Positions 7,778 through 16,345 of a DNA stretch of 38,755 bases are shown here, piece by piece. Every line of letters begins with the position of its first letter. Positions within the stretch are counted from its first letter, which is position 1. A program made the translations under genes and the position numbers. Origin of the DNA: Clostridiales bacterium UBA5888 (GTDB lineage: Bacteria; Bacillota; Clostridia; Oscillospirales; Oscillospiraceae); contig DJEW01000039.1 of NCBI GenBank assembly GCA_002431965.1, positions 1 through 38,755 of the forward strand, read 5' to 3'. The notes beneath the pieces are model-generated. The model did not search any database and was not told the origin of the DNA. It was given only the letters and a program-made list of their open reading frames with translations.

Positions 7778-9685
7778 GTGAGAGAAAACAAAAAGAAAAA
7801 GACCGGCAGATATGTGAGCAAGCACGCCGCCCCCGAAAAGCAGGGCAAAAAGCCCCGACGCACGGAGGAGGAATATCAGCCGAGCATGATAGAATCCGTT
7901 GAGCTGCCGCGGATGCGCAGGCGCCGCGAGCAGGAGGGCGCAGAGCGCGATGCGCGCGATGCCGCGCACGGTGCGGACTTGCAGAGCGGCGGCGCTGACC
8001 CTGACGGTCACGGTGAGGCGGAAAATGCTGCGGAAAACGGATTTCCCGGCGATTGGGACACGGACGATGCCGCGGAGGAGACTGCGGAGGAGACCTCACG
8101 CCGCGCCGCAAAGCACGACCGCAGCCGCCGAGTGAAAATAACGCTGAGCGTCATCGCGTGCATCCTGCTGCTGCTCGGCGGCGCAGTGACTGCTGCGGGA
8201 TACATGGTCACAAAAAGCGCATCCAACCTTCCCAACGTCTACGTCGGCGGCGTGTTCGTCGGCGGGATGGATAAAGACAGCGCCAAGAGCGCCATAGAGG
8301 CGAGCGGCTGGGACGAGAAGGCGAAAACTCCGCTGACCGTCACGCTCATGGGCAGAACGAAGATCGAAATTGCCCAGTACGCCTCCGGCGCGATGCATAC
8401 CGTCGATGAAGCGGCGGACGCCGCCTATGCCTATGGGCACACCGGCAACTGGTATGCCAATCTTCTTGACTGCGTCAAGAGCTATCTGCGCCCGGTCGAG
8501 GTCAACAGCGCAAGCATAGTGTATGATGAGGAATATATCCGCACCCAGTGTGAAGAGGGCATAAAAAGCCTTGAGAAAGAGCTTGGCGACGGCGGTTATA
8601 AAATAGATAAGGAAAATTCGCTTTTGTGCATGGTCAAGGGCGCGGGCGAGCTGAAGTTTGACCTTGCGGACATGACCGCCGTGATAGTTGACGCGCTCAA
8701 GGACGGCAAGACGGAGATCGACTACGACTATATAACCTCCGCCCCGAAGATGCCCGACTTTCAGAAGATACATGACGATCTCGCGGCAGAGCCTGCGGAT
8801 GCCCATTTCTCCGACGACGGAAAGTTCACGGTCATTGACGATGTTGAGGGCTGCGACTTCGACGTGGCAGAGGCGGAGGACATCTGGACGGCGGCAGAGC
8901 CCGCGGCGGATGTGGAGATACCCATCAAGCTGACGTTTCCGGAGGTCACGGGCGACTATCTGCGCTCGCTTCTCTACCGTGACGTGCTCGGCGCAATGAC
9001 GACCTACTTCCCCAAGAGCAATGAAAACCGCATCAGCAACATTCAGCTCGCGTGCAGCAAGATAGAAGGCACGATCCTCTACCCCGGCGACGTATTCTCG
9101 TATAACGACGCGCTCGGCGAGCGCACGGAGGCGGCGGGCTTCAAGATGGCGGGCGCGTACTCCAACGGCGAGGTCGTTGAGGAGCTTGGCGGCGGCATAT
9201 GCCAGGTCTCGTCCACGCTCTACAGCGCCATGCTTTACGCCTACCGCGTCAACACCGTGCAGCGCGTTCCGCACTACTTCCCCGTGGACTACCTTGAAAA
9301 GGGCTACGACGCAACGGTCAGCTGGCCGAAGCCGGACTTCAAATTCAGAAACGACACCGATTATCCCATCAAGATCGTCACTCACTGCAACGCCGAGGAA
9401 AAAAGCCTCACCATAGAGATAATGGGCACAAACCTTGACGGAACGTATATCCAGCTCACCAAGGACACCTATACGTATAATAGTGAGAAGTACCCCTGGA
9501 TCATGGAGGGCTACGGCGTGCAGGTGCATCGGCACGTGTTCGACGCAAACGGCATGCAGATAGACCAGATCGACGAGATATACGACGTTTACCACACCCA
9601 CGAAGCGACCGAGCAGATAAAGGCGCTCGACGCGCAGGCAGCAGCGGAGGCGGCGGCCGGCGGCGGCGAGGCTGCCACGGGCTGA
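7778..9685 (+). CDS. VanW-domain membrane protein with putative peptidoglycan-binding domains
   Basis: 635 residues from a GTG start with GAGGG (7767-7771) upstream. Residues 1-118 are highly charged (Lys/Arg then Glu/Asp-rich) and should be cytoplasmic. One transmembrane helix follows at about 119-143. The outer part has a region like the YoaR/PF12229 putative peptidoglycan-binding domain (about 155-390, VYVGGVFVGGM then a repeated fold) and a VanW domain (about 416-545) with YPGDVFSYNDALGERT, ELGGGICQVSSTLY and FRNDTDYPI. It ends in an Ala/Gly-rich tail. VanW proteins occur near some vancomycin-resistance clusters but are widespread housekeeping wall proteins in Clostridia; their activity is not established. 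No van genes are nearby. It lies between hemW and metG on the same strand. Confidence 0.88.
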   Translation: MRENKKKKTGRYVSKHAAPEKQGKKPRRTEEEYQPSMIESVELPRMRRRREQEGAERDARDAAHGADLQSGGADPDGHGEAENAAENGFPGDWDTDDAAEETAEETSRRAAKHDRSRRVKITLSVIACILLLLGGAVTAAGYMVTKSASNLPNVYVGGVFVGGMDKDSAKSAIEASGWDEKAKTPLTVTLMGRTKIEIAQYASGAMHTVDEAADAAYAYGHTGNWYANLLDCVKSYLRPVEVNSASIVYDEEYIRTQCEEGIKSLEKELGDGGYKIDKENSLLCMVKGAGELKFDLADMTAVIVDALKDGKTEIDYDYITSAPKMPDFQKIHDDLAAEPADAHFSDDGKFTVIDDVEGCDFDVAEAEDIWTAAEPAADVEIPIKLTFPEVTGDYLRSLLYRDVLGAMTTYFPKSNENRISNIQLACSKIEGTILYPGDVFSYNDALGERTEAAGFKMAGAYSNGEVVEELGGGICQVSSTLYSAMLYAYRVNTVQRVPHYFPVDYLEKGYDATVSWPKPDFKFRNDTDYPIKIVTHCNAEEKSLTIEIMGTNLDGTYIQLTKDTYTYNSEKYPWIMEGYGVQVHRHVFDANGMQIDQIDEIYDVYHTHEATEQIKALDAQAAAEAAAGGGEAATG

Positions 9686-9717
9686 GGCACGCTAGAGAAA
9701 AGAGAAATTTATTTTGG

Positions 9718-9752
9718 CAGCGCCGCATAACGCGGCACAATGCGCGGCGCTG
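9718..9752 (+). terminator. Hairpin between the VanW gene and metG, possible weak terminator
   Basis: CAGCGCCGC (9718-9726) pairs with GCGGCGCTG (9744-9752). The U tract after it is short (TGTCTTT), so it may only attenuate read-through into metG, whose ribosome site AAAGGGAGA begins at 9761. No T-box motif is present in this gap. Confidence 0.4.
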
Positions 9753-9774
9753 TCTTTGAGAAAGGGAGACTGCA

Positions 9775-11727
9775 ATGGAAAAGAAGACCTTTTATATCAC
9801 CACGCCGATATACTACCCCTCGGACAAGCTGCATATCGGGCATACCTACTGCACTGTCGCAACCGACGCCATCGCCCGCTACAAGCGCCTGTGCGGCTAT
9901 GACGTGATGTTCCTCACCGGCACGGACGAGCACGGGCAGAAAATAGAGGAGAAGGCAAAGGCGGCGGGCGTAACGCCGCAGGAGTTTGTGGACAGGATAG
10001 TCACGGGCGAGAACGGCATTCTCGACCTGTGGAAGCTCATGAACATCTCCAATGACCGCTTCATCCGCACCACGGACGATTATCACGTTGAGTCCGTGCA
10101 GCGCATCTTCCGGAAGATGTACGAAAAGGGCGACATTTATAAGGGCGCATACAAGGGCAAATACTGCACCCCGTGCGAGAGCTTCTGGACGGAGAGCCAG
10201 CTTGTCAACGGCAAGTGCCCCGACTGCGGGCGCGAGGTGCACGACGCGGAGGAGGAGGCTTATTTCTTCCGTCTCTCAAAGTACGCCAAGCCCGTGCAGG
10301 AGCTGCTGGAGACCGGCACGTTCCTCACGCCGCCCAGCCGCGTCAACGAAATGATAAACAACTTCATCAAGCCCGGTCTTGAAGACCTGTGCGTGTCGCG
10401 CACGAGCTTCAGCTGGGGCATTCCCGTGGATTTTGACCCCGGTCACGTCGTGTACGTGTGGGTCGACGCCCTCTCCAACTACATCACCGCCCTCGGCTAT
10501 TTGAATGAGAAGTACCATGATTACGAAAAGTACTGGCCGGCGGATGTGCACATCGTCGGCAAGGAGATCGTGCGCTTTCACTCCATCATCTGGCCGGCAA
10601 TGCTCATGAGCCTTGAGCAGCCCCTGCCCAAGCGCGTTTACGGGCACGGCTGGCTCGTCATCGACGGCGGCAAGATGAGTAAATCCAAGGGCAACGTTGT
10701 TGACCCGTACCTGCTGGCGGATAAATTCGGCGTGGACGCGCTGCGCTTTTTCCTGCTGCGCACGTTCCCGTTCGGCTCGGACGGCAACTTCTCCAACGAG
10801 CTTCTTATAAGCACCATCAACACAGACCTTGCCAACGACCTCGGCAACCTCGTCTCCCGCACGACCGCCATGGTCGAAAAATACTTCGGCGGCACGCTCA
10901 TCCCCGAGCGCGAGAGCGACCCGATGGATGAAGAGCTTATCTCCCTCATCCGCTCCACCAAGGCGCTCTACGCCGCGCAGATGGACGAGTTCCAGCTGCA
11001 TCTCGCGCTTGAAGAGGTGTTCAGGCTCATCCAGCGCGCGAATAAATACATCGACGAGACCGCGCCCTGGGTGCTCGCGCGCGACGAGGCGAAGAAGCCG
11101 CGCCTTGCAAGCGTGATGTATAACCTTCTTGAGGCGCTGCGCGCAGCGCTCACGATGCTCACGCCGTTCATGCCCGCAAGCTGCGAAAAGGCCTTCGCTC
11201 AGATCGGCGCGGAGAAAGAACATACCACATGGGATCACGCCGGGGAATACGGCGTGCTGCCCGCGACGGTGAGCGTCCGCAAGGGCGAAACGCTCTTCCC
11301 GCGCATCGACGCGGCGAAGATGCTCGCCGAGCTTGAGGAGCTTGAAAAGGCGGCGAAAGGTCCGCAGGTCAAGGTCAACCCCGTGCTGCCCGACGTGACG
11401 ATCGACGAGTTTGCAAAGTGCGACATGCGCGTGTGCAAGGTGCTTACGTGCGAGGCGGTCAAAAAGTCCGAAAAGCTTCTGAAATTCACGCTCGACGACG
11501 GCAGCGGCACCGAGCGCACCATTCTCTCCGGCATTCATAAGTTCTATGAGCCGGAGCAGCTCGTCGGCAAGACCGTCGTCGCCATCCTCAACCTCCCGCC
11601 GCGCAAGATGATGGGGCAGATGTCCAACGGCATGCTGCTCTCCGCCGTGCGTGAGGTTGACGGCAAGGAAGAGCTGCACCTCGTCATGCTCGACGACAGC
11701 GTCCCCGCCGGCGCACAGCTGTGCTGA
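9775..11727 (+). CDS. metG: Methionyl-tRNA synthetase (with C-terminal tRNA-binding domain)
   Basis: 650 residues. The class I Rossmann fold shows the HIGH motif (residues 20-23, within KLHIGHTYC) and KMSKS at about residue 300. A zinc knuckle (CTPC and CPDCGR, about residues 127-148) lies in the connective peptide. The anticodon-binding helical domain follows, and the last ~110 residues form a Trbp111/EMAP-type OB domain (FAKCDMRVCKVL, PRKMMGQMSNGM) that helps tRNA binding and dimerisation. It charges initiator and elongator tRNA-Met in the cytoplasm. AGGGAG ends 8 bases before the ATG. A strong terminator directly follows the gene. Confidence 0.97.
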   Translation: MEKKTFYITTPIYYPSDKLHIGHTYCTVATDAIARYKRLCGYDVMFLTGTDEHGQKIEEKAKAAGVTPQEFVDRIVTGENGILDLWKLMNISNDRFIRTTDDYHVESVQRIFRKMYEKGDIYKGAYKGKYCTPCESFWTESQLVNGKCPDCGREVHDAEEEAYFFRLSKYAKPVQELLETGTFLTPPSRVNEMINNFIKPGLEDLCVSRTSFSWGIPVDFDPGHVVYVWVDALSNYITALGYLNEKYHDYEKYWPADVHIVGKEIVRFHSIIWPAMLMSLEQPLPKRVYGHGWLVIDGGKMSKSKGNVVDPYLLADKFGVDALRFFLLRTFPFGSDGNFSNELLISTINTDLANDLGNLVSRTTAMVEKYFGGTLIPERESDPMDEELISLIRSTKALYAAQMDEFQLHLALEEVFRLIQRANKYIDETAPWVLARDEAKKPRLASVMYNLLEALRAALTMLTPFMPASCEKAFAQIGAEKEHTTWDHAGEYGVLPATVSVRKGETLFPRIDAAKMLAELEELEKAAKGPQVKVNPVLPDVTIDEFAKCDMRVCKVLTCEAVKKSEKLLKFTLDDGSGTERTILSGIHKFYEPEQLVGKTVVAILNLPPRKMMGQMSNGMLLSAVREVDGKEELHLVMLDDSVPAGAQLC

Positions 11728-11747
11728 TATACGAATGAAATACGCAA

Positions 11748-11790
11748 AGCCCGGCTCATCCAGAAACGGATGAGCCGGGCTGCTGTTTTT
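11748..11790 (+). terminator. Strong Rho-independent terminator after metG
   Basis: AGCCCGGCTCATCC (11748-11761) and GGATGAGCCGGGCT (11768-11781) form a perfect 14-base stem with a 6-base loop, followed by GCTGTTTTT. It lies between convergent metG and ireB and, with TTTGCG on the other strand, may act weakly in both directions. Confidence 0.9.
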
Positions 11791-11801
11791 GCGATGTGCC
11801 T

Positions 11802-12044
11802 TTACTTGTCGAGGTAGGTCTTCACCAGCTCGCCCATCAGCTCGTCGCGGTCGATGCGCGTGATAAGCGTGCGGGCGTTGTTGTAATTTGTGATGTAGGT
11901 CGGGTCCTCGGAGAGTATATAGCCCACTATCTGGTTTATCGGGTTGTAGCCCTTGACCATGAGGGAGTTATACACAGACGAAAGGACTTCCTTCATCGCG
12001 GTCTTGCTGTCCAGCGCCTCGAACTTTCGTGTTTCATCTGCCAT
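11802..12044 (-). CDS. ireB: IreB-family regulatory phosphoprotein (UPF0297)
   Basis: 80 residues, the family's normal size, with the hallmark blocks AMKEVLSSVYNSLMVKGYNP and IVGYILSEDPTYIT, and a C-terminal IDRDELMGELVKTYL. In Enterococcus faecalis IreB is a substrate of the Ser/Thr kinase IreK and affects cephalosporin tolerance; in most Clostridia its role is less clear. It often sits near a Holliday-junction resolvase gene (ruvX/yrrK) and alaS, but not here, so this copy stands alone. GGAGGGG lies 6 bases before the ATG, and a perfect TATAAT lies about 35 bases further upstream. Confidence 0.93.
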   Translation of the reverse strand: MADETRKFEALDSKTAMKEVLSSVYNSLMVKGYNPINQIVGYILSEDPTYITNYNNARTLITRIDRDELMGELVKTYLDK

Positions 12045-12077
12045 GATGTCCCCTCCGTTCTCATCTTTTCTGACATT

Positions 12078-12106
12078 ATTATACCAGATTCAAGCTGCAA
12101 GTAAAG
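12078..12106 (-). promoter_or_regulatory. Probable promoter of ireB
   Basis: A perfect TATAAT on the minus strand (12078-12083) lies 34 bases upstream of the ireB start codon. At the right distance only a weak -35 (CTTTAC, 12101-12106) is seen, so the -10 carries most of the support. Confidence 0.45.
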
Positions 12107-12141
12107 TCGAAAAAGGGGTAAATTGATTAAATTTTCATTAA

Positions 12142-12175
12142 GTCAGCGCCGCGCAATGCATCTGCGGCGTCTGAC
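12142..12175 (-). terminator. Hairpin after pheT, probable terminator
   Basis: GTCAG-A-CGCCGC on the minus strand (12165-12175 plus one bulged base) pairs with GCGGCG-CTGAC. It lies 16 bases after the pheT stop. Only TTAATGAAAATTT follows, so the U tract is poor. Confidence 0.4.
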
Positions 12176-12190
12176 AAGAAAATTCTGTTC

Positions 12191-14884
12191 TCAGCGTATC
12201 ACAGCGCCGTACTTCTCGCGCAGGGCGGAGAGCACATTGCGCACGGTCTCGTCGGCGTGATCGTCGGTGAGCGTCTGATCGTCGGCGCGCATCGTCAGCG
12301 AGAACGCCACGGACTTCATGCCCTCGGCAATGTGATGCCCGGTGTAGACGTCAAAGAGCGTGCAGTCCTTGAGATACTGCCCGCCGGAGGCGAGGATGCA
12401 GTCCGTCAGCTCGCCGACGGTAATGTCGGACGAGCACACCACGGCGATGTCGCGCGTGACGGACGGGAATTTCGGCAGCGGCTTATACACGGGAGTGCCG
12501 CCCTTGACGCTGCACAGCGCGTCGAAGCTCAGCTCCGCGGCGTAAAGCTCGGCGTCCACACCGTAGTTCTTGGCGACCTCGGGGTGTATCTGCCCGAACA
12601 CGCCGATATACTCCTCGCCCACGTAGACCTTCGCGCAGCGTCCGGGGTGATAGGAAGCATTATCATGCTCCGCGACGAACCTTGCCTTCGGCGTGTTGAG
12701 CGCGCGCAGCAGCGCCTCCACCCAGCCCTTGACCGCAAAGAAGCTCACGCCTGCGCCGTATGCGCCCATGGAGACGATCTTCGGCTCGTTTGCAAGCCCA
12801 TCTTCGCGCTTGAGGTATATCTTGCCTATCTCGTAGAGCGCGGCGGACTTGTTGCGGAAATTATAGTTGCGGGTGAGTATCTCCAGCATGGACGGAAGGA
12901 CGGTTGTGCGCATGATAGACGTGTCCTCGCCGAGTGGGTTGAGTATGCGCAGCGAATCGCGCAGAGGCGAGTCGGCAGGCATACGGATCTTGTCATAATA
13001 GCTGGGGCTTATGAACGAATAGGTGATTATTTCGTCCAGACCCATGGCGCGCAGCGTCTGACCGACGGTACGTTCCGCCAGCTGCGTGGGGTTAAAGCCG
13101 CCGCAGGTGCTGATCGCGCCGGTAAAGCGCGTGGGTATCTCGTTGTAGCCGTAAAAGCGCGCGACCTCCTCTGCAATGTCGGAGTAATGCTCCACATCGC
13201 CGCGCCACGACGGGACGAAAATGGTGTCCCCTTCAAGCGTGAAGCCGAGATCCAGAAGTATCTTTCGCATGGTGGATTCGTTTATATCCGTGCCGAGCAG
13301 CGCGTTTATCTTCTCCGGCTCGAGCTTGACGGTGGTGGTTGTCAGGGGTCTGGGCACAACGTCGATCACACCCTCCACGACCTCGCCCGCGCCGAGCATC
13401 TCCACCAGCTCGCACGCACGCTCAACGGCAGCGTAGGTGTTCTTGATGTCCAATCCCTTCTCAAAGCGCGACGACGCATCCGTGCGCATGCCGAGCGCGG
13501 TTGCAGTGCGCCGGACGGAGGGGCCGTTGAAATTCGCGCTCTCGAAGAGCACCATGGCGGTGTCGCCGATGATCTCGCTGTTCTCGCCGCCCATTACGCC
13601 CGCCACGGCGACGGGCTTATCGGTGTCGCAGATGCACAGCATGCTCGGCGTGAGCCTGCGCTCCGTTCCGTCAAGCGTGCGGATGCTCTCGCCCTCGCGG
13701 GCGCAGCGCACGTGTATCTCGTTATTGCCTACGCATGCAAAGTCGAACGCATGCATCGGCTGACCGTACTCGAGCATGACATAGTTTGTAATATCGACAA
13801 TATTGTTTATCGGGCGCATGCCGGCGTTGCGGATACGCTCGCGCATCCACTCCGGGCTGGGGGCGATCTTCACGTTTTTGACCATGCGCGCGGTGTAGCG
13901 CGGGCAGAGGTCAGGCTCGTCGATGAATATCCTGGCAAGCTCGTTTATGTCTCCGCCCGCCTTCGCCTCGACGACCGGCTCATGCAGCTGCAGCTTCTTG
14001 CCGAACGTCACCGCCGCCTCGCGTGCGAGACCTATCACGCACAGGCAGTCCGGGCGGTTGGGAGTTATCTCAAATTCAACGATGTGATCGTCCATGCCGA
14101 TGAGCGCGCCGACGTCGTCGCCGGGCTTGCAGTCCTCATGCAGCACGAAGATGCCGTCGGGGATGCAGTGGGGGAACTCCTCCTGCTTTGCGTGCAGGTC
14201 GGCAAGGGTGCAGATCCTGCCGCTTGTGTTGTCATAGGCGACCATATCCCCGATGTGGATATTCTGGCAGTCGCATATGGTCTGCCCGATGCGGCTGCCG
14301 CCGTCAAGCTCGACCTTCCAGAGGTTTACGCCGTATTCCTCCACATTCGTCACCTCCGCGGCGACGACCGTGCCGAATATCTTGTCGCCGGCGGCAATGT
14401 CCGGCGTGATGGAAGGCTTCTCCGGGTCAATGGGATGGTAGTCGCCAAGTATGGCGGCGGCCTTTATCTCGCCGTAGGGGTAGTCGTGCGTCGTCAGCCC
14501 AAGCTCCCTGAGCGAGCAGAGCATCCCGTCCGACTCCACGCCGCGCAGCTTGCCGCGCGTGATCTTCGCCCCGTTGGGGAGAAGGGAGTTATGAAGCGCC
14601 GCGGGCACAAGATCGCCCACATGGACGTTCCATGCGCCTGTGCAGATCTGCACCGGCTCTTCTCCCCCGGCGTCTATCTTTGTCACGAGCATATGGTCGG
14701 AATTGGGGTGCTTTTCTATCGAGAGAATGCGCCCGACCCTGACGTTTCTGATTTTGCTGCTCAGATCCTCCGTGATCTCTACCTTCGAGCCGGAAACGGT
14801 CATCGCCTCGGCAAAGGTGCGGTCGTCATACTTATCAATGGGCAGCTCAACGAACTCGTTGAGCCATTTTCTTGAAAGCTGCAT
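12191..14884 (-). CDS. pheT: Phenylalanyl-tRNA synthetase beta subunit with an extra OB-like insertion
   Basis: 897 residues, against about 790-810 for most bacterial PheT. Domains in order are: N-terminal block (MQLSRKWLNEFVEL), tRNA-binding OB fold (about 44-110; VGRILSIEKHPNSD, ICTGAWNVHVGD), an insertion of about 100 residues (140-238), then the B3/B4 editing domain (FEITPNRPDC), the B5 domain, the catalytic-like core and the C-terminal ferredoxin-fold anticodon-binding domain (LPKFPSVTRDIAVVC). The insertion resembles the first OB fold (KIFGTVVAAEVTN then ICDCQNIHIGDMV), as if the domain had been duplicated. PheT pairs with PheS as an alpha2-beta2 enzyme and edits mischarged Tyr. GGAGGG precedes the ATG by 10 bases; pheS ends 20 bases upstream. 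Confidence 0.95.
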   Translation of the reverse strand: MQLSRKWLNEFVELPIDKYDDRTFAEAMTVSGSKVEITEDLSSKIRNVRVGRILSIEKHPNSDHMLVTKIDAGGEEPVQICTGAWNVHVGDLVPAALHNSLLPNGAKITRGKLRGVESDGMLCSLRELGLTTHDYPYGEIKAAAILGDYHPIDPEKPSITPDIAAGDKIFGTVVAAEVTNVEEYGVNLWKVELDGGSRIGQTICDCQNIHIGDMVAYDNTSGRICTLADLHAKQEEFPHCIPDGIFVLHEDCKPGDDVGALIGMDDHIVEFEITPNRPDCLCVIGLAREAAVTFGKKLQLHEPVVEAKAGGDINELARIFIDEPDLCPRYTARMVKNVKIAPSPEWMRERIRNAGMRPINNIVDITNYVMLEYGQPMHAFDFACVGNNEIHVRCAREGESIRTLDGTERRLTPSMLCICDTDKPVAVAGVMGGENSEIIGDTAMVLFESANFNGPSVRRTATALGMRTDASSRFEKGLDIKNTYAAVERACELVEMLGAGEVVEGVIDVVPRPLTTTTVKLEPEKINALLGTDINESTMRKILLDLGFTLEGDTIFVPSWRGDVEHYSDIAEEVARFYGYNEIPTRFTGAISTCGGFNPTQLAERTVGQTLRAMGLDEIITYSFISPSYYDKIRMPADSPLRDSLRILNPLGEDTSIMRTTVLPSMLEILTRNYNFRNKSAALYEIGKIYLKREDGLANEPKIVSMGAYGAGVSFFAVKGWVEALLRALNTPKARFVAEHDNASYHPGRCAKVYVGEEYIGVFGQIHPEVAKNYGVDAELYAAELSFDALCSVKGGTPVYKPLPKFPSVTRDIAVVCSSDITVGELTDCILASGGQYLKDCTLFDVYTGHHIAEGMKSVAFSLTMRADDQTLTDDHADETVRNVLSALREKYGAVIR

Positions 14885-14904
14885 CTTGTATATTCCCTCC
14901 TACA

Positions 14905-15930
14905 TCAAAACTGCTCAAGGAAGCGCGTGTCGTTCTCGAATATGAGGCGCATATCGTTTATCTTATACTCGCCCAGAGCAAGGCGCTCCAGCCCCATGCC
15001 GAACGCCCAGCCGGAGTACACGTCCGGGTCTATGCCGCACCCGGCAAGCACCTTCGGGTGCACCATGCCCGCGCCAAGCACCTCTATCCAGCCCTCTCCC
15101 TTGCACGTGGGGCAGCCCTTGCCGCCGCACTTGTGGCACTGGATGTCCAGCTCGCAGCTGGGCTCGGTGAACGGGAAGTGGTGCGGGCGGAAGCGCGTGA
15201 CCGTGCCCTTGCCGTATATCTTCTCCACGACGAGGTTGAGCGTCGCCTTCAGATCCGCCATCGTCACGCCCTTGTCAACGACCAGACCCTCTATCTGATG
15301 GAACATCGGGGAGTGCGTCGCGTCGACCTCATCCTTGCGGTAGACGCGCCCCGGCGCGAGCACGCGGATGGGCAGCGGGCGCGTCTCCATCGCGTGTACC
15401 TGCATGTTCGAGGTCTGCGTGCGCAGCAGCACACGGCTGTCCGGAGTGAAATAAAAGGTGTCCGTCCACTCGCGCGATGGATGCCCCTCGTCAATATTTA
15501 GCTTTGTGAAGTTATAATCCGCCAGCTCCACCTCGGGTCCGTCGAGTATCTCGAAGCCCATGCCGATGAAAATATCCTTTATCTGGTCGAGGACGTTATA
15601 CATCGGGTGCTTATGTCCCATGCGGTGCGCCTCACCCGGCAGCGTCACGTCCACGGTCTCGCTTTCGAGCTTACGCTCCATAAGCTTCTCCGTGAGATCC
15701 GCCTTGCGCTCGTCAATGGCTCTTTCTATGTCCGCGCGCAGCTGGTTGGCCAGCTGCCCCATGACGGGGCGCTCCTCGGCGGAGAGCTTGCCCATCTGGC
15801 GCAGTATTGAGGTCAGCTCGCCCTTTTTGCCGAGATATTTAACGCGCAGCGACTCCAAAACCTCAACATTGTCGCAGTCACGAATAGCTTTGATAGAGGC
15901 GTCTCTCAGCCCCTGCATCAGTTCTCTCAT
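14905..15930 (-). CDS. pheS: Phenylalanyl-tRNA synthetase alpha subunit
   Basis: 341 residues, the usual size. An N-terminal coiled coil (MRELMQGLRDASIKAI to about residue 90) binds tRNA. The class II catalytic core follows, with HPMYNVLDQIKDIF, GFEILDGPEVE, LLRTQTSNMQVHAM, RVYRKDEVDATHSPMFHQ (motif 2), FRPHHFPFTEPSCE, a Cys cluster (CHKCGGKGCPTCKG) and GWAFGMGLERLAL (motif 3). The Cys-rich knuckle is an added feature found in some Firmicute PheS proteins. The frame extends upstream to 16032, but that stretch is the T-box RNA. The start at 15930 has AGGAGTG 7 bases before it and matches family N-termini. It forms an operon with pheT and is controlled by the T-box just upstream. Confidence 0.97.
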   Translation of the reverse strand: MRELMQGLRDASIKAIRDCDNVEVLESLRVKYLGKKGELTSILRQMGKLSAEERPVMGQLANQLRADIERAIDERKADLTEKLMERKLESETVDVTLPGEAHRMGHKHPMYNVLDQIKDIFIGMGFEILDGPEVELADYNFTKLNIDEGHPSREWTDTFYFTPDSRVLLRTQTSNMQVHAMETRPLPIRVLAPGRVYRKDEVDATHSPMFHQIEGLVVDKGVTMADLKATLNLVVEKIYGKGTVTRFRPHHFPFTEPSCELDIQCHKCGGKGCPTCKGEGWIEVLGAGMVHPKVLAGCGIDPDVYSGWAFGMGLERLALGEYKINDMRLIFENDTRFLEQF

Positions 15931-15944
15931 TGCTTCACACTCCT

Positions 15945-16175
15945 GAAATGTAAAAAAATAAGCCTCCGCCCCGAAAAGGGACGAAAGCATGACTTCCGCG
16001 GTACCACCCGGATTCGGCACACCGTGCCGCACTCTGAAGGTCTCTAACGCGACCCGCGCGCCGGGGATTAACCGGATGCTCCAGGGCGAACCAAGCGAAT
16101 ACGCGCCAAGGGGCTTACAGCCGGCGACCCCTCTTCTCTGCCGCGCGTTGAGACGCTATTTTCCCATTCATTGCA
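15945..16175 (-). promoter_or_regulatory. T-box leader RNA of pheST (tRNA-Phe sensing)
   Basis: On the minus strand GGGTGGTACCGCGG (15996-16009) is the universal T-box sequence that pairs with the free CCA end of uncharged tRNA. A Stem I region lies upstream, with AGAGAAGAGGGG and GCTGTAAGCCCC pairing, and an intrinsic terminator lies downstream (15952-15988). Two UUC triplets on the 3' side of Stem I (in TATTCGC and GGTTCGCC) are possible Phe specifier codons; I cannot decide between them by eye. The established mechanism is that uncharged tRNA-Phe stabilises the antiterminator and lets pheS-pheT be transcribed. Confidence 0.92.
15952..15988 (-). terminator. Regulated terminator of the pheST T-box
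   Basis: On the minus strand GCTTTCGTCCC (15978-15988) pairs with GGGGCGGAGGC (15962-15972) around a 5-base loop, with three G-T pairs, followed by TTATTTTTTT. It is mutually exclusive with the T-box antiterminator. Confidence 0.88.
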
Positions 16176-16181
16176 CAGATG

Positions 16182-16210
16182 ATAATATCACGCTTTTCCC
16201 CGCTTGGCAA
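16182..16210 (-). promoter_or_regulatory. Promoter of the pheST operon
   Basis: On the minus strand TTGCCA (16205-16210), a 17-base spacer, then TATTAT (16182-16187). Transcription would begin near 16175, at the 5' end of the T-box leader. Confidence 0.75.
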
Positions 16211-16212
16211 GG

Positions 16213-16241
16213 GGTATTTTGCACTTTTTGCGCAAAATACC
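16213..16241. promoter_or_regulatory. Perfect 10-base inverted repeat between divergent promoters
   Basis: GGTATTTTGC (16213-16222) and GCAAAATACC (16232-16241) are separated by 9 bases. The site abuts the pheST -35 box and lies 23 bases upstream of the -35 box of the lipoprotein-alr operon, a typical place for a dimeric regulator that affects one or both promoters. No candidate regulator is encoded next to it. Confidence 0.5.
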
Positions 16242-16264
16242 GGGAAAAGCCGTCCAAATGAGAT

Positions 16265-16293
16265 TTGACTATTCATTGCAGAGTGATTATAAT
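16265..16293 (+). promoter_or_regulatory. Promoter of the lipoprotein-alr operon
   Basis: TTGACT (16265-16270), a 17-base spacer, then a perfect TATAAT (16288-16293). The first gene starts 53 bases downstream. Confidence 0.8.
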
Positions 16294-16345
16294 AAATTTA
16301 TGCGCATATGGTGTGGTACAACCTATATGAAACGGAGACCGCACC

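Noticed and set aside
7778..9685. Vancomycin-resistance cluster
   Set aside because: A lone VanW-domain protein among housekeeping genes; no vanH/A/X-like genes are present.
9686..9774. T-box or SAM riboswitch ahead of metG
   Set aside because: Gap too short and lacking the GGTGG-ACCGCG motif or SAM-I core; only one hairpin is present.
12257..14875. 872-codon plus-strand open frame
   Set aside because: Antisense to pheT over its full length; its composition (His, Arg, Ala, Val-rich) is what reversed PheT codons give.
15931..16032. N-terminal extension of PheS
   Set aside because: The extra residues come from the T-box terminator and antiterminator RNA; the start at 15930 has a good ribosome site and family agreement.
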